Shown here: one piece after another, positions 43,834 to 56,157 of the stretch
Position numbering within the stretch: position 1 is the first letter of the stretch
How the letters are laid out: the number at the start of each line of letters is the position of its first letter
From: Bacillus sp. SKDU12
GTDB taxonomy: Bacteria > Bacillota > Bacilli > Bacillales > Bacillaceae
Assembly: GCF_010093085.1 (NCBI RefSeq)
Contig: NZ_MSRC01000006.1
Location: 1-64,000, forward strand
Length of the DNA stretch: 64,000 bases
Direction of reading: 5' to 3'
Notes under the pieces: model-generated
Seen by the model: the letters and a program-made list of their open reading frames with translations, nothing else
What the model was told of the DNA's origin: nothing
The model's database searches: none
Program-made: the position numbers and the translations under genes

Positions 43834-45474
43834 TTATTGAAAGTACGCGTTTCTGAAATAAATTTCGCCGGTTCCAGTAACGATGGTTCCTTTCAGATTT
43901 TCGTCCTGCACCCAAGGGATCGTATAAAAATAGATTGGTGCAACAGGCATATCATCCATAAATACCTTCTCTGCTTTCTTAAGCAGTTCGATACGTTTGT
44001 TACTGTCTGTTTCAGTTTGGGACTCATTCAATAGCTTTTTAAATTCAGCGCTTTCCCAGCCAGTATCATTATTTCCGCCGTCTTTATCCTTGAACAATTC
44101 AAGGAAGGTGCTCGGATCATTATAGTCGGCAAGCCAGCCCATACGTCCCACTTGATAGTCGAGGCTGTGGAGTTTGTCGATATAGACATTCCATTCGGAA
44201 TTATCAAGCTCAACATTTACGCCAAGATCTTTTTTCCACATTTCCTGAACAGCTTGTGCAAGTTTCGCATGCGCTTCATCCGTATTATAAGACAATTTAA
44301 TTGCCGGAAGATCGGAAGCTTTGCTCAGCCCTAACTCCTTAAGACCTTTTTTCAAATATTCTTTCGCCGTTTTCACATCGTTATCGTCAAAATAACCTTT
44401 TTTATTATCTTCGAATCCCTTCATTGACGGTGGAACAGCGGCCATAGCAGGAATTTGCTCGCCCTGTGTCACGTTTTTCACGATAGATTGACGATTAATT
44501 GAATAGGCCAGCGCCTTACGGATGTTTACATTATCTAGCGGCTTTGCCGTCGTGTTAAATTTGTACCAATAAACACCAGCAATCGCTTCAACGTGTAAGG
44601 AATCATCTTTCTTCAAAGTTGGCAGCGATTCAGTCGGAAGCTGACCAAGCGGCATCCCTGCCCAATCAAGCTCACCAGCTTGGAATTTCTTAAGCTCAGT
44701 ATTGTTATTGTTGATCATGACCATTTTGATATTTTTCAGCTTAACCTTGTCTTTGTCCCAATATTGATCATTTTTTTCAAGCGCAATAGATCCGCTGTGT
44801 TTCCAAGATGTCATTTTAAATGGTCCGTTGGAAACGTAATCTTTGCCCGCATTGGTATACCATTTTTCATTTTTCTCAGCAACCTTTTTGTTGACCGGCA
44901 TATAAGTATAAAACGAAGTCAATTGAGTAAAAAACGGTGTCGGATGGTTCAATTCAACTTTTAACGTTTTATCGTTAACCGCTTTTACAGCTACATCATT
45001 TAAGCTTCCTTTTCCTGTGTTTGCTGCTTCCGCACCTTTGATGTAATACAGCTCATAGGCATACTGCGACTCATTAGCAGGATCAAGAGCCCATTTCCAG
45101 GCATATTCAAAATCTTGTGCTGTTACAGGGTCGCCGTTTGACCATTTTGCGCCATCACGAATTGTAAATGTATATGTCTTTCCATCTTTGCTCGTTTCAA
45201 TTTTAGAAGCTGCGCCTTCTTCAGGCTCACCATCTGCATTAATGCGTGTCAATCCTTCAAAAGTCTGACGGATAACACCCCCTGATACTGAATCTTTTGC
45301 CAATCCCGGATGTAAAGAATACGGCTCAGTTTTGATATTAATATCAAGTGTCGTCTTTCCTTTACTGTCCTTTTTCCCTTCACCGTTTGATCCGCCGCTG
45401 CCGCCAAAGCCGCAGGCGCTCAGCACAAGAGTGAAAATGAGTATCAACGTGACAATCGACCAACGTTTTTTCAT
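43834..45474 (-). CDS. oppA: Oligopeptide-binding lipoprotein OppA
   Basis: This 546-residue extracellular lipoprotein captures oligopeptides for OppBCDF. The signal peptide MKKRWSIVTLILIFTLVLSA ends at lipobox LSAC (Cys21). A Gly/Ser linker and an SBP_bac_5 domain follow, with LHPGLAKDSVSGGVIRQTFE and VSNGPFKMTSWKHSGSIALE. I chose ATG 45474 behind AGGGGG; a longer frame lacks a site. First gene of the operon; upstream is a 470-base region with the opp promoter. Confidence 0.95.
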   Translation of the reverse strand: MKKRWSIVTLILIFTLVLSACGFGGSGGSNGEGKKDSKGKTTLDINIKTEPYSLHPGLAKDSVSGGVIRQTFEGLTRINADGEPEEGAASKIETSKDGKTYTFTIRDGAKWSNGDPVTAQDFEYAWKWALDPANESQYAYELYYIKGAEAANTGKGSLNDVAVKAVNDKTLKVELNHPTPFFTQLTSFYTYMPVNKKVAEKNEKWYTNAGKDYVSNGPFKMTSWKHSGSIALEKNDQYWDKDKVKLKNIKMVMINNNNTELKKFQAGELDWAGMPLGQLPTESLPTLKKDDSLHVEAIAGVYWYKFNTTAKPLDNVNIRKALAYSINRQSIVKNVTQGEQIPAMAAVPPSMKGFEDNKKGYFDDNDVKTAKEYLKKGLKELGLSKASDLPAIKLSYNTDEAHAKLAQAVQEMWKKDLGVNVELDNSEWNVYIDKLHSLDYQVGRMGWLADYNDPSTFLELFKDKDGGNNDTGWESAEFKKLLNESQTETDSNKRIELLKKAEKVFMDDMPVAPIYFYTIPWVQDENLKGTIVTGTGEIYFRNAYFQ

Positions 45475-45627
45475 ATTCGCAAACCCCCTAATCATAATTT
45501 TCAGCTCCTCACGGCCAAATCATCAGAAATATCAGACAAATGAACCTAAGTTTCCATAACTTTTACTCTGTTCCGTCTTTTCTGATTATTTTTGTAAAAA
45601 AGCTGTAACACTAGAGTGAACAAGTTC

Positions 45628-45656
45628 ATTATAATGAAACAAATAATTTATTGCAA
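45628..45656 (-). promoter_or_regulatory. SigA promoter of oppABCDF
   Basis: TTGCAA (45651-45656), a 17-bp spacer and a perfect TATAAT (45628-45633) on the minus strand, about 150 bases upstream of oppA. The long leader and the rest of 45475-45900 show no gene. Confidence 0.65.
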
Positions 45657-45901
45657 TATTATTTTTTCAATTTAAAATATTTGAACTTCGTTAGTTTTTC
45701 TACCATGAACATAATATCCTTCTATCGTTTAAAGCGGAAATTCGTTGAAAACGATTTTAGGAGTTTTTTATCCATTTTGCTTTTTACATATAATATCTAG
45801 CTGTTTTCACCGCTGAGAGCAGCTATCATTTAGAGGTTTTAATAGTACCCGCAGTATTTCTATCATTACAATGTTACCGGAAAAAAGAGTGTTTTTTCAT
45901 G

Positions 45902-45930
45902 ATGACAATTGGTTATAATTGATTTATAAT
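45902..45930 (+). promoter_or_regulatory. SigA promoter of trpS
   Basis: ATGACA (45902-45907), a 17-bp spacer and TATAAT (45925-45930) lie just before the T-box leader. Confidence 0.8.
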
Positions 45931-45936
45931 GAAGCA

Positions 45937-47209
<1,273 letters not shown>

Positions 47210-47211
47210 TC

Positions 47212-47243
47212 AAAAAACCGCTCTTTGAAAGAGCGGTTTTTTT
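47212..47243. terminator. Two-way terminator of trpS and yjbA
   Basis: AAAACCGCTCTTT (47214-47226) pairs with AAAGAGCGGTTTT (47228-47240), with A and T runs on both sides. Confidence 0.9.
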
Positions 47244-47995
47244 CAATTCACCTTTGATTCATTTTCCAATTCCCACAGTTTTTCGAAGAAAGGCTGTCCT
47301 TTTATCAAGTTTTCACAAAAAGTCAAATGCTTGTCTGACCAGCCTTCAATGGTTTCGTTATACAGCATGTCCCAAATCTCTTCAAAGCTCATTCGTTTGA
47401 TTTGTTCATACATATGCGGATTCCACTCTGTGTACCAGTAGCCGATTTCGGCACGGTTTTTCAATCCCTTTAATTGATCAAGCGCCATAAACATCAGCTG
47501 CTTGATTTGCCGTTCTTTTCTCGTCAGTCCTCTGACATGCTCTGGCGCTAATGATAAAATATGATATTCTTTTGAGGATTCCAGCTTTTTTGGCTCAAAT
47601 TCATATGTTTCAGGCTCTACATCTTTTACCATTTCATAAACAAGCTGTTCCTGTCTTGGAATGAGACGGCTTTTTCTGACAGGGATTGTGTATCCGATTG
47701 TATCGACAGCCAAAATGCCGATTCCGTCTGTTACGACAAAACAATACTCAAGCTTTGTCCGCTCATGATTTTTCCGTATATACGATTTCTGATGTACGTC
47801 TTCAAGCAAACCTTTCGGCAGCTCAGATAAATCATTTTCTATGTAATGAAACAATATTGACGGCACCCTTAATAGCGGCACCTGATCCAAAAGCTCAACC
47901 GTATCTTCCTTGCGCCATTCATGAAAGTGACATACATTGTAGCCATTTTCTTCCCCTTCAAACCAATTAACCCACACATCATGAAGAAATAACAT
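47243..47995 (-). CDS. yjbA: DUF3603 protein YjbA
   Basis: This 250-residue soluble protein is of the DUF3603/YjbA family, found in Bacillaceae. It has a Trp-rich N-terminus ([20 protein letters not shown]) and the segments [20 protein letters not shown] and [23 protein letters not shown] 47995 follows GGGGTTAGAG. There are no membrane or catalytic signatures I recognise. It lies between trpS and the app operon. Function unknown. Confidence 0.88.
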   Translation of the reverse strand: MLFLHDVWVNWFEGEENGYNVCHFHEWRKEDTVELLDQVPLLRVPSILFHYIENDLSELPKGLLEDVHQKSYIRKNHERTKLEYCFVVTDGIGILAVDTIGYTIPVRKSRLIPRQEQLVYEMVKDVEPETYEFEPKKLESSKEYHILSLAPEHVRGLTRKERQIKQLMFMALDQLKGLKNRAEIGYWYTEWNPHMYEQIKRMSFEEIWDMLYNETIEGWSDKHLTFCENLIKGQPFFEKLWELENESKVN

Positions 47996-48200
47996 CTCTA
48001 ACCCCTCACTTTTATAAAAACTGTTGTCCACAGTATAGGCAAGGGACAGAGAAATTATTCCAAAGAGTTTGAGGAAATCTGGCATCACTGGAATGATCTT
48101 AACATCACAAGGAGCAGACCGATTTGTATATTTTCTAACAAAGAGAGACCTATTTTTCTTCTTTTTCCGTTATATTTTATAACAAATATTATTTTCATTT

Positions 48201-49112
48201 TTATTTAATATGTTTCGGATCAAGCGCATCCCGCAGACCATCACCAACAAAGTTGAAACATAAAACGGTCATTAAAATAAATAGCCCGGGAAATAATGGG
48301 TACCACCATGCTTGAATCATTACTGTGAAATTCTGTGCGTCTTGAAGCATGTTTCCCCAGCTTGCGATTGGAGGCTGGATTCCGAAGCCCAAGTAACTTA
48401 ATGCTGATTCAGCAAGAATGACAGTACCTACTTTCAGCGTCGCCGAGACGATAATCGGTCCTAAAGCATTTGGCAGGATATGCGAAAAAATAATTTTATG
48501 AGTCTTTGTTCCAATTGTTTTAGCGGCGAGAACATATTCCCTTGAACGAAGTGACAAGAACTCTCCCCTTACTAACCGTGCTGTCGTGGTCCAGCCTGTG
48601 AGACAGAAAATTAAAATCAGTTTATCCACCCCCGGCTTAAAGATCGTGACCAGCGTGATCAGCAAGAAAATATCTGGAATAGATAATACAATGTCGACCA
48701 GACGCATGATGACAGCATCAACTATTCCTCTGAAATATCCCGCTAACGCCCCAAAAACTGTTCCGATCAAAATCGAACCGACTACAGACGCAAAACCAAC
48801 CAATAAAGAGACACGTGCTCCATACAAGATCCTACTGAAAATATCACGTCCAAATTTATCGGTTCCCATCAAATGCTCAAGGCTCGGTGCCTTATATTTA
48901 TCAAGCAGGCTTTGCTGTTCTTGGGGATATGGCGCAATTAATGGAGCGAATATAGCAGATATAATGATGATAAAAAGAATGACAGCACCTAGAATGGCCA
49001 GCTTGTTTTTCGAGAATTTCTCCCAGAATATCTTGATCATCGTTTCTGGTTTTTTCGAAATACTTTCTTTCAGCCTGATCTCCGGCGAGGGAGTTGTATG
49101 CAGCTCTGACAT
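48201..49112 (-). CDS. appC: App oligopeptide ABC transporter permease AppC
   Basis: This 303-residue permease is a paralogue of OppC. It has six membrane segments and the loop [29 protein letters not shown]. The C-terminal motif [18 protein letters not shown] is shared with OppC. Last gene of appDFABC; ATG 49112 follows GGAGGGG. No terminator hairpin with a good T run is obvious after its stop. Confidence 0.94.
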   Translation of the reverse strand: MSELHTTPSPEIRLKESISKKPETMIKIFWEKFSKNKLAILGAVILFIIIISAIFAPLIAPYPQEQQSLLDKYKAPSLEHLMGTDKFGRDIFSRILYGARVSLLVGFASVVGSILIGTVFGALAGYFRGIVDAVIMRLVDIVLSIPDIFLLITLVTIFKPGVDKLILIFCLTGWTTTARLVRGEFLSLRSREYVLAAKTIGTKTHKIIFSHILPNALGPIIVSATLKVGTVILAESALSYLGFGIQPPIASWGNMLQDAQNFTVMIQAWWYPLFPGLFILMTVLCFNFVGDGLRDALDPKHIK

Positions 49113-49129
49113 CTCTGTTTCCCCTCCTT

Positions 49130-50080
49130 TTAATATTCGATCCGCGGATCAACAATCGCATAAAGGATATCTGCAACGAGGTTTCCAATAACGACAAGCA
49201 CCGCTGAGATGACAGTCATCGCCATGATAACCGGATAATCACGCTGGAATGCCGAATCAACAAACAGCTTTCCTAACCCCGGCCAAGTGAAAATTTGTTC
49301 GACAACGACAGATCCACCAATAAATGAAGGAATCATCAAACCGAAAATCGTAATGACGGGTAATAATGCGTTCCTCAATCCATGTTTAAATAACACTCTG
49401 TTCTCTTTAAACCCTTTTGCTCTCGCTGTACGAATATAATCTTGATTTAATACATCAAGCATATTGGATCTCGTGTATCGCGTCAGTCCGGCCATGTCAG
49501 CTGTCGCTAATACAAATGCAGGCAGAATTAAATGATGAATCCGGTCAAATATATTGAAATCGGCATTCAGCGTCTCGACACCGCCGGTTGGAAACCAGCC
49601 GAGATTTACCGATAACACCATAATCAAAATTAATCCGAACCAAAAGTTTGGTATAGCCAGACCTATAAATGAGGTAAACGTAATGCCATAGTCGAGCTTT
49701 GAATAAGGCCGCTTTGCCGACAAAACACCGAATGGAATAGAAATCACAAGGGCCATAATCGTCGAAACGAGCATCAGCAGGAGCGTATTAGGCATCCTTG
49801 CCGTAATCAGTTCTGAAACAGGGGTTCCTTTTCTGACAATAGACGTTCCAAAATCACCCTGCACCATGTTGCCGAGCCACTTTAAATATTGAACGTACTG
49901 AGGGTCATTCAGACCGTATTTTTCAATAAACTGCTCTCTGTCAGCCTGGCTGATTTTCGGATCCATCATTAACGTCATCGGGTCTCCGGGCGCCGCTTTC
50001 ATGATAACAAATGATAGAATCGTAATTCCCAATAAAATCGGAATAGACATTAAGGTTCTTCTGATAATATATGCAGCCAT
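49130..50080 (-). CDS. appB: App oligopeptide ABC transporter permease AppB
   Basis: This 316-residue permease has the N-terminal helix [40 protein letters not shown], and the EAA-like loop [20 protein letters not shown]. It is related to OppB and is followed by appC after 17 bases. ATG 50080 stands behind GGGGGA. Confidence 0.94.
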   Translation of the reverse strand: MAAYIIRRTLMSIPILLGITILSFVIMKAAPGDPMTLMMDPKISQADREQFIEKYGLNDPQYVQYLKWLGNMVQGDFGTSIVRKGTPVSELITARMPNTLLLMLVSTIMALVISIPFGVLSAKRPYSKLDYGITFTSFIGLAIPNFWFGLILIMVLSVNLGWFPTGGVETLNADFNIFDRIHHLILPAFVLATADMAGLTRYTRSNMLDVLNQDYIRTARAKGFKENRVLFKHGLRNALLPVITIFGLMIPSFIGGSVVVEQIFTWPGLGKLFVDSAFQRDYPVIMAMTVISAVLVVIGNLVADILYAIVDPRIEY

Positions 50081-50122
50081 ATTATTACTTGTCCCCCTTT
50101 GCTTTCCTTATTAAAAACAGAA

Positions 50123-50144
50123 GAGGGAGAAAACGCTCTCCCTC
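50123..50144 (-). promoter_or_regulatory. Hairpin between appA and appB
   Basis: GAGGGAGA (50123-50130) pairs with TCTCCCTC (50137-50144). As in opp, it lies directly after the binding-protein gene and lacks a long T run. Confidence 0.65.
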
Positions 50145-50159
50145 CCCTTTAAGGGATAA

Positions 50160-51788
50160 TTATTTTGCAAGCCACCATTTTTCAATATTGTATAAATCAC
50201 GCTTCGGATGGTATTTGTATCCTTCAAGATTTTGCGGCATTGCCATATGGTTGTTAGGGTAATACAAAAACGTATACGGCTGATCTTCCGCAATTTTTTG
50301 ATAAATCTGCTCATATTCTTTTGAATATTGCTCTCTGTCGCTGATTGATTTTGCCTCTTTCATGAGTTTATCCGCTTCGGCATTTTTATACCAAACGTAG
50401 TTTAAGCCTTTTTTGATTTGACTTGAATGGAAAGTGTCATATTGATCAGGGAATGTGGACAAACTCCATCCCATGACCATTGCATCAAAATTCCAATTTG
50501 GAGGATTCATTTGTTCAACGAGAGCACTCCATTCAACAATTTGGGTCTTTACTTCAATTCCGATTTTTTTCAGTTGCTCTTGAACAACGACAGCGATATC
50601 TTCACGGACTTTGTTTCCTTGGTTCGTTTTAAGCGTAAACGAGAATTTCTTTCCGTCTTTATCTAAAATGCCGTCACCGTTCGTATCTTTCCAGCCGGCT
50701 TCTGCGAGCATTTGTTTCGCTTTTTTCTCGTTATACGCAAATTTTGGAACTTCTATATCTTTAGGATAGTTCCAAGATAAAGGGCTTTCCGGAATGTGAG
50801 CTACCTTTCCGTCTCCATCTAATACTTGGTTGACAATTGACTCGCGGTCAAGAGCAGTTGTCAGCGCCTGACGGACCTTTTTATCCTTAAATAGTTCATT
50901 TTTTTCATTCCATCCGATATATATATAACTTAATGCCAAATCAGTAACGACTTTCACGTTATTGAATTTTTCTGCCATTTTATAGTCAGTGGCGGGCACA
51001 TTAAAAAAGTTAATATCGCCTGCCTGCAGCTGAGTAACGGCAGCATTTGCATCAGGAATGACTTTATACGTCACAGTATCTAAATACGGTCTTCCATCAA
51101 AATAATCATTATTCGCTTCGAGCTTAATATATTGGCCCTGCTTCCATTCTTTAAACTTAAATGGACCTGAACCGATTGGTTTCTTTCTGTTAAACTCATT
51201 TTCTTCTAAATCGGCAATCGGAACATTACCGAGAATGTGCTTCGGCAGAATGGCTGTGCTGTCTAACGCATTATTGTAGAAATTACCGTCTTTATATTTC
51301 AGCTTGAATAATACTTCGTAATCGCCTTTTTTCTCGACGGATTTCAGCATTTCATATGTTGAGCCGCGTTCTCCCTTGTAATCTTTGCTTAAAGGGACAC
51401 TGTACGTAAATACGACGTCGTCTGCAGTCAGTTCTTTTCCGTCATGAAACTTAACACCTTTTTTGATTTTCACATCATATGCCAGACCGCCGTCCAATTC
51501 TTTAATACTTTCAGCGAGCGACATTTTCACATTTAGTTTTTCATCCGTTTTCGTTAAAAAGCTGTACAGCATATTTTCAATTTCCGTACTTGCATCATCC
51601 GTAGAATACAGAGAATTAAAAAGCGTGGGTTCCCCGATTGACCCGACTACCAAATCTCCGCCTTGCTGTGGTTTTCCTGCTGGTTTTTTCTCGCTGCTGC
51701 TTGATTTTGAGCCTGAGCAGGCTGATAAGAAGATGGCTAGAACCATGAATACACTAAGCATCGTCAGTGCGCTTTTCCGTCTTTTCAT
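50160..51788 (-). CDS. appA: App oligopeptide-binding lipoprotein AppA (intact)
   Basis: This 542-residue SBP_bac_5 lipoprotein begins MKRRKSALTMLSVFMVLAIF with lipobox LSAC (Cys24) and a Ser/Lys linker. Core segments are LVVGSIGEPTLFNSLYSTDD and IGSGPFKFKEWKQGQYIKLE. The frame is unbroken. In laboratory strain 168 appA is inactivated by a frameshift, so this strain likely has a working App system, which takes up peptides in parallel with Opp. ATG 51788 follows GAGGGGG. Confidence 0.95.
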   Translation of the reverse strand: MKRRKSALTMLSVFMVLAIFLSACSGSKSSSSEKKPAGKPQQGGDLVVGSIGEPTLFNSLYSTDDASTEIENMLYSFLTKTDEKLNVKMSLAESIKELDGGLAYDVKIKKGVKFHDGKELTADDVVFTYSVPLSKDYKGERGSTYEMLKSVEKKGDYEVLFKLKYKDGNFYNNALDSTAILPKHILGNVPIADLEENEFNRKKPIGSGPFKFKEWKQGQYIKLEANNDYFDGRPYLDTVTYKVIPDANAAVTQLQAGDINFFNVPATDYKMAEKFNNVKVVTDLALSYIYIGWNEKNELFKDKKVRQALTTALDRESIVNQVLDGDGKVAHIPESPLSWNYPKDIEVPKFAYNEKKAKQMLAEAGWKDTNGDGILDKDGKKFSFTLKTNQGNKVREDIAVVVQEQLKKIGIEVKTQIVEWSALVEQMNPPNWNFDAMVMGWSLSTFPDQYDTFHSSQIKKGLNYVWYKNAEADKLMKEAKSISDREQYSKEYEQIYQKIAEDQPYTFLYYPNNHMAMPQNLEGYKYHPKRDLYNIEKWWLAK

Positions 51789-51874
51789 TCAATATTCCCC
51801 CTCTTGAAATGTTCGTTATTCTCAGCTGTTGTTTATGTAGTGCATACCCCCTCTCAAAGCTAGTCGGGTAACAA

Positions 51875-52864
51875 TTAGCTATAAAGGTGACAAGCCACAA
51901 AGTGGTTGGGAGCAGCTTCTTTGAATGCTGGTATTTGTTCCTTGCATATCGGCTTTGCGGCAGGACATCTTGTGTGGAAAACGCAGCCTTTTGGCGGGTT
52001 TGCCGGACTTGGCAGTTCTCCCTTCAGGACGATGCGTTCACGTTTGACAGATCCTTTTCTTCTTGTAACCGGAACGGACGATAGAAGCGCTTGGGTGTAT
52101 GGATGGAGCGGATTGTCGTAAAGTTCATTTTTGCCGGTTAATTCCATCATTTTTCCAAGATACATCACTCCGACTCTGTCGCTGATGTGGCGGACGACAC
52201 TTAGGTCATGAGAGATAAATAGATACGTCAAATGAAATTCTTCCTGCAATTCTTCCATTAAATTAATCACTTGGGCCTGAATAGATACATCAAGTGCGGA
52301 AACCGGTTCATCTGCAATAATCAGCTCTGGATGTAACGTGAGCGCTCTGGCGATGCCTATCCGCTGACGCTGTCCCCCGGAAAATTCATGGGGATAACGG
52401 CTGGCAAACGACGGGTGAAGACCAACTCTCGCAAGCAGTTCTTCGACTTTTTCGTTTCGTTCGCGCATCGTATACATGTGGTGTGTGTTAAATGGCTCTT
52501 TAATGATGGAACGCAGCGTTTTTCTCGGGTTCAAAGAAGCAAACGGATCCTGAAAAACCATTTGAATATTTTTGCGGACACTTTTCCGCAGCTTCTCCTC
52601 TGACAGATTGGAAATATCCTGCCCTTTAAAAAGAATTTGGCCTTCTGTTGGTTTGTACAGCCTGATCATCGTCCTGCCGGCAGTCGATTTTCCGCAGCCC
52701 GATTCTCCGACGATTCCGAGCGTTTCTCCCTTATGTAATGAAAATGAAACACCGTCCACTGCTTTTACATCCCCGACTTTTCTTTGGAAAAGGCCTGAGC
52801 GGATCGGGAAGTATTTTTTCACGTCACGAAGCTCTAAAATTGTTTCTGGATTAGCTGCTGTCAT
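51875..52864 (-). CDS. appF: App oligopeptide ABC transporter ATPase AppF
   Basis: This 329-residue ATPase has Walker [19 protein letters not shown], signature [16 protein letters not shown] and Walker [13 protein letters not shown]. The C-terminal domain has [14 protein letters not shown] and ...VACH, the Cys set that OppF lacks. ATG 52864 overlaps appD by 4 bases. Confidence 0.94.
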   Translation of the reverse strand: MTAANPETILELRDVKKYFPIRSGLFQRKVGDVKAVDGVSFSLHKGETLGIVGESGCGKSTAGRTMIRLYKPTEGQILFKGQDISNLSEEKLRKSVRKNIQMVFQDPFASLNPRKTLRSIIKEPFNTHHMYTMRERNEKVEELLARVGLHPSFASRYPHEFSGGQRQRIGIARALTLHPELIIADEPVSALDVSIQAQVINLMEELQEEFHLTYLFISHDLSVVRHISDRVGVMYLGKMMELTGKNELYDNPLHPYTQALLSSVPVTRRKGSVKRERIVLKGELPSPANPPKGCVFHTRCPAAKPICKEQIPAFKEAAPNHFVACHLYS

Positions 52865-53847
52865 GATTGTTCGGCACCTTCTTCCTCATATAAAAAGCAT
52901 CTTACTGTTCTTCCGCTTTTGTGCGTCAAAAGCGAAGGCTGATTTGTCCAGCATTTATCCATCGCTTTCGGACACCTTGGGGCAAAGCGGCACCCCGGCG
53001 GCAGGTTATCTGGTGTCGGCACGCTGCCTTTAATCGCGTTTAATTTATCAATCTCCCCATCTATCACGGGAATCGACGTAAGCAGGCCTTCCGTATAAGG
53101 ATGCAGCGGTTCTAAAAATAAGTCGTCAACTGTGGCGTTTTCCACGACTTGTCCGCAGTACATGACAATCACTCTGTCGGCCGCTTCTGATACGACACCT
53201 AAGTCGTGAGTAATGAGAAGAATCGACGTGTTGAACTTCCGACAGATATCCTTCATCAGTTCCAGCACTTGGGCTTGTATTGTCACATCCAGTGCTGTCG
53301 TCGGTTCATCGGCGATGAGCAGTTTAGGGTTACAGCTGAGTGCGACGGCAATCATCACCCGCTGTCTCATTCCGCCGGACAGCCGGTGCGGATACTCCTT
53401 CATCATTTGCTCGGCCCGCGAGAAACCAACCATTCGCAAGAGGTCAACAGCTTTTTGGTGAGCTTCTTTTTTCTTCATGTTTTTATGATAAATCAGCACT
53501 TCGGTAATTTGTTCTCCGATTGTTAACACCGGATTAAGGGAGGTCATTGGTTCCTGAAAGATCATAGATACTTCGTTTCCGCGGATTTTGCAAAAGTCGT
53601 TTTCAGTGAATGAGGTGAGGTCTTTGTCTTCGAGTTTAATAGAGCCGTCCATAATTTTTCCGCCAGAGCTTTGGACAAGGCCCATGATTGATAATGAAGT
53701 AATGCTTTTCCCGGAGCCCGATTCACCTACAAGCGCGACGGTTTCACCTTTGCTGATGTGAAAATCGACGCCGTCAACCGCAGGGATCGGCTCCTTTTTT
53801 CTAAAAAAATAAGTCTTTAAATTATTTACTTCCAAAAGTGTGCTCAC
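52861..53847 (-). CDS. appD: App oligopeptide ABC transporter ATPase AppD
   Basis: This 328-residue ATPase is the first gene of appDFABC. It shows Walker [19 protein letters not shown], signature [16 protein letters not shown], Walker [13 protein letters not shown], and C-terminal [17 protein letters not shown]? The start at 53847 ([15 protein letters not shown]) follows AAGGGGAG. The 187-base AT-rich gap to yjaZ probably holds the promoter, but I cannot fix its elements. Confidence 0.93.
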   Translation of the reverse strand: MSTLLEVNNLKTYFFRKKEPIPAVDGVDFHISKGETVALVGESGSGKSITSLSIMGLVQSSGGKIMDGSIKLEDKDLTSFTENDFCKIRGNEVSMIFQEPMTSLNPVLTIGEQITEVLIYHKNMKKKEAHQKAVDLLRMVGFSRAEQMMKEYPHRLSGGMRQRVMIAVALSCNPKLLIADEPTTALDVTIQAQVLELMKDICRKFNTSILLITHDLGVVSEAADRVIVMYCGQVVENATVDDLFLEPLHPYTEGLLTSIPVIDGEIDKLNAIKGSVPTPDNLPPGCRFAPRCPKAMDKCWTNQPSLLTHKSGRTVRCFLYEEEGAEQS

Positions 53848-54034
53848 GCTAACTCCCCTTTCCCTCTCTTGATGTATTCATATCCAAGAAAAAGCAATCC
53901 GTTTATTCAGAAATAATAAATTATATTGAATTATCGAAAAATTTATAGTTGTATATTATTACAACCATTTTGCAAAATCAAGAATTTTTTAGGATAAATG
54001 TAATATTATTAACAAAATTTCATTTTTTATTCTT

Positions 54035-54820
54035 TTATACAATTGCTTTCAAAAAGGTTTCAGTAGGAATGGACAGCCCATCTGCTGTGTTTGCTTTGTT
54101 GGCCGTTAAATACTTTTTTACAATATTGAATCCGACTGCGTATCCAAGCATATTGGGCTGATGTCCTTTGCCGAATAACAGCTGGGAGAATAGTCGATTG
54201 TCCCGTTTGATATCCTGATGGGGTACAATCTTTTTTTCGTATAAAGCTTGCAGCTGTTCGGGGGTATACCAAGATGTCCATTCAGCCGTTTGGCTTCGGC
54301 CGAACCTCTCATATACAGCATATTCTGCCAGACCTTCCATGATGATTGTATCAAGCAATGTGACATCCTTTTCATCTTTTGTCAGATGATCTAATCGGCA
54401 AATGTGATGATATTCATGTGTCATCAAGGCAGATACTGATGCAAAATCAAGCTCTGACGAAAGAAAAAGGAACATTTTGTCTTGAAAGGCGAGTCCTGCT
54501 TTTGATCCGAATTCTAAACGCAGTCTCCTGTTTCGTTCATCAACCGGCAGCGGGACAATCGGTACATCAGGACCGTGCCATTTGTTTTTCAGGTACTGTT
54601 CTTCTTTCTGAATATGTTCGTAAAATCCTTTTTCTTTCAGCTTCAAAGCAGTATGAGATCCCTCTTTTATGTTTTTAAACATTCCATGGTGCTGAAGATG
54701 GCTGAGAATGCCTTTCCAGTTCTTTTTTTCCGCACCTGAAAAAAGGGGGACAATGTAATGGGCCAAATCATCTATTGAAGCAGCCTGTCTGAACCAGTTA
54801 TCTGTTTGTTCCACACTCAT
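54035..54820 (-). CDS. yjaZ: DUF2268 putative zinc protease YjaZ
   Basis: This 261-residue protein has an HExxH metal site in ALMTHEYHHICRLDHL near residue 140, with a downstream Glu-containing helix TIIMEGLAEYAVYERFG that supplies the third ligand. This is the DUF2268 pattern of Zn-dependent proteases. No signal peptide is seen. The start is ATG 54820 behind GAGGAGG; a longer reading runs into the fabF terminator. Role unknown; in some strains it is called a peptidase. Confidence 0.9.
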   Translation of the reverse strand: MSVEQTDNWFRQAASIDDLAHYIVPLFSGAEKKNWKGILSHLQHHGMFKNIKEGSHTALKLKEKGFYEHIQKEEQYLKNKWHGPDVPIVPLPVDERNRRLRLEFGSKAGLAFQDKMFLFLSSELDFASVSALMTHEYHHICRLDHLTKDEKDVTLLDTIIMEGLAEYAVYERFGRSQTAEWTSWYTPEQLQALYEKKIVPHQDIKRDNRLFSQLLFGKGHQPNMLGYAVGFNIVKKYLTANKANTADGLSIPTETFLKAIV

Positions 54821-54852
54821 GTGATCGCCTCCTCTTTTTATTCTATGCGCAT

Positions 54853-54887
54853 AAAAAAAACCGGCTACCCCGAAGGGAGCCGGTTTG
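54853..54887 (-). terminator. Terminator of fabHA-fabF
   Basis: AAACCGGCT (54858-54866) pairs with AGCCGGTTT (54878-54886) with an inner CCC/GGG. On the minus strand eight Ts follow. Confidence 0.9.
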
Positions 54888-54896
54888 GCGTCATCA

Positions 54897-56135
54897 TTAC
54901 TCATATTTCTTAAAGATTAATGTAGCATTGTGTCCGCCGAATCCCAACGAGTTGCTGAGAACATAATTGAGATCCTGTTTGCGGGCTTCATCAGGTACAT
55001 AATCTAAATCGCATTCTTCGTCAGGTGTTTGAATATTGATTGTCGGCGGGATCACACCTTCTTTAATGGCAAGCACAGAGAAAATCGCTTCAATACCGCC
55101 GGCCGCTCCTAAGAGGTGACCTGTCATCGATTTTGTAGAGCTTATCGCAAGTTTATGCGCATGCCCGCCGAACACGGTTTTGATTGCCATTGTTTCGTAT
55201 TTGTCATTGTAATACGTGCTTGTCCCGTGTGCATTGATATAATCAATTTCTTCCGGGGCAATATTCGCATCTTTAATGGCTTCTTTCATTGCTCTCGCTC
55301 CGCCTTCACCATCTTGGGCCGGCGCTGTGATATGATAAGCGTCTCCCGTTGAGCCGTAGCCGACAATTTCTCCGTAAATTTTAGCACCGCGGGCAAGGGC
55401 ATGCTCAAGTTCTTCAAGAACGATGATCCCTGCGCCTTCACCCATGACAAAGCCATCACGGTTTTTATCAAATGGGCGGCTCGCTGTTTTCGGGTCTGGA
55501 TTGGTAGACAGCGCTTTGTTAGCACTGAAACCGGCGAATGACATTCTTGTCAGCGGCGCTTCTGTTCCGCCTGTGACCATTACGTCTGCGTCACCGCGCT
55601 GAATGACTTTAAACGCATCACCGATGGAGTTCGTTCCTGTAGCACATGCTGTAACTGTACAAGAGTTAACCCCTTTTGCTCCCAAGGCAATAGAAATCTG
55701 GCCTGTTGCCATATCAGGAATCATCATTGGCACGAAAAACGGGCTTACCCGTCTTGGGCCTTTTGTTAAAAAAATTTCAAATTGAGATTCTAGGGTTTCA
55801 AGTCCTCCGATTCCGGAACCTACCCAAACACCGACTCTCGGCGCGATCTCATCGTTAATGTCGAGATCCGCGTCTTCAACAGCCATTTTCGCAGCTACAA
55901 CCGCATATTGTGTAAAACGATCCATTTTTCTAGCTTCTTTTCTATCCATATAATCTTCAACATTGAAGTCTTTTAATTCAGCGGCTACTTTTGCCGGATA
56001 TTCTTCAGCATCAACACGAGTGATCGGAGCGATTCCGGACACACCGTTGATTGCGTTATTCCAGCTTGTATCGACGTCGTTGCCAAGCGGAGATAACGCT
56101 CCAAGTCCTGTGACAACTACTCTTTTTTTACTCAT
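54897..56135 (-). CDS. fabF: 3-oxoacyl-[ACP] synthase II FabF
   Basis: This 412-residue condensing enzyme elongates acyl-ACP with malonyl-ACP. The active Cys is in [19 protein letters not shown] near residue 163, with His in [13 protein letters not shown] and [19 protein letters not shown]. Full family length, no gaps. It lies 22 bases after fabHA and is co-regulated from the FapR-controlled promoter upstream of fabHA. Confidence 0.96.
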   Translation of the reverse strand: MSKKRVVVTGLGALSPLGNDVDTSWNNAINGVSGIAPITRVDAEEYPAKVAAELKDFNVEDYMDRKEARKMDRFTQYAVVAAKMAVEDADLDINDEIAPRVGVWVGSGIGGLETLESQFEIFLTKGPRRVSPFFVPMMIPDMATGQISIALGAKGVNSCTVTACATGTNSIGDAFKVIQRGDADVMVTGGTEAPLTRMSFAGFSANKALSTNPDPKTASRPFDKNRDGFVMGEGAGIIVLEELEHALARGAKIYGEIVGYGSTGDAYHITAPAQDGEGGARAMKEAIKDANIAPEEIDYINAHGTSTYYNDKYETMAIKTVFGGHAHKLAISSTKSMTGHLLGAAGGIEAIFSVLAIKEGVIPPTINIQTPDEECDLDYVPDEARKQDLNYVLSNSLGFGGHNATLIFKKYE

Positions 56136-56157
56136 CTTGTGTGCACCTCACCTTTTT

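Noticed and set aside
45475-45900. A gene in the oppA-trpS gap
   Set aside because: No frame with a start and ribosome binding site is seen; the region is AT-rich leader and promoter sequence.
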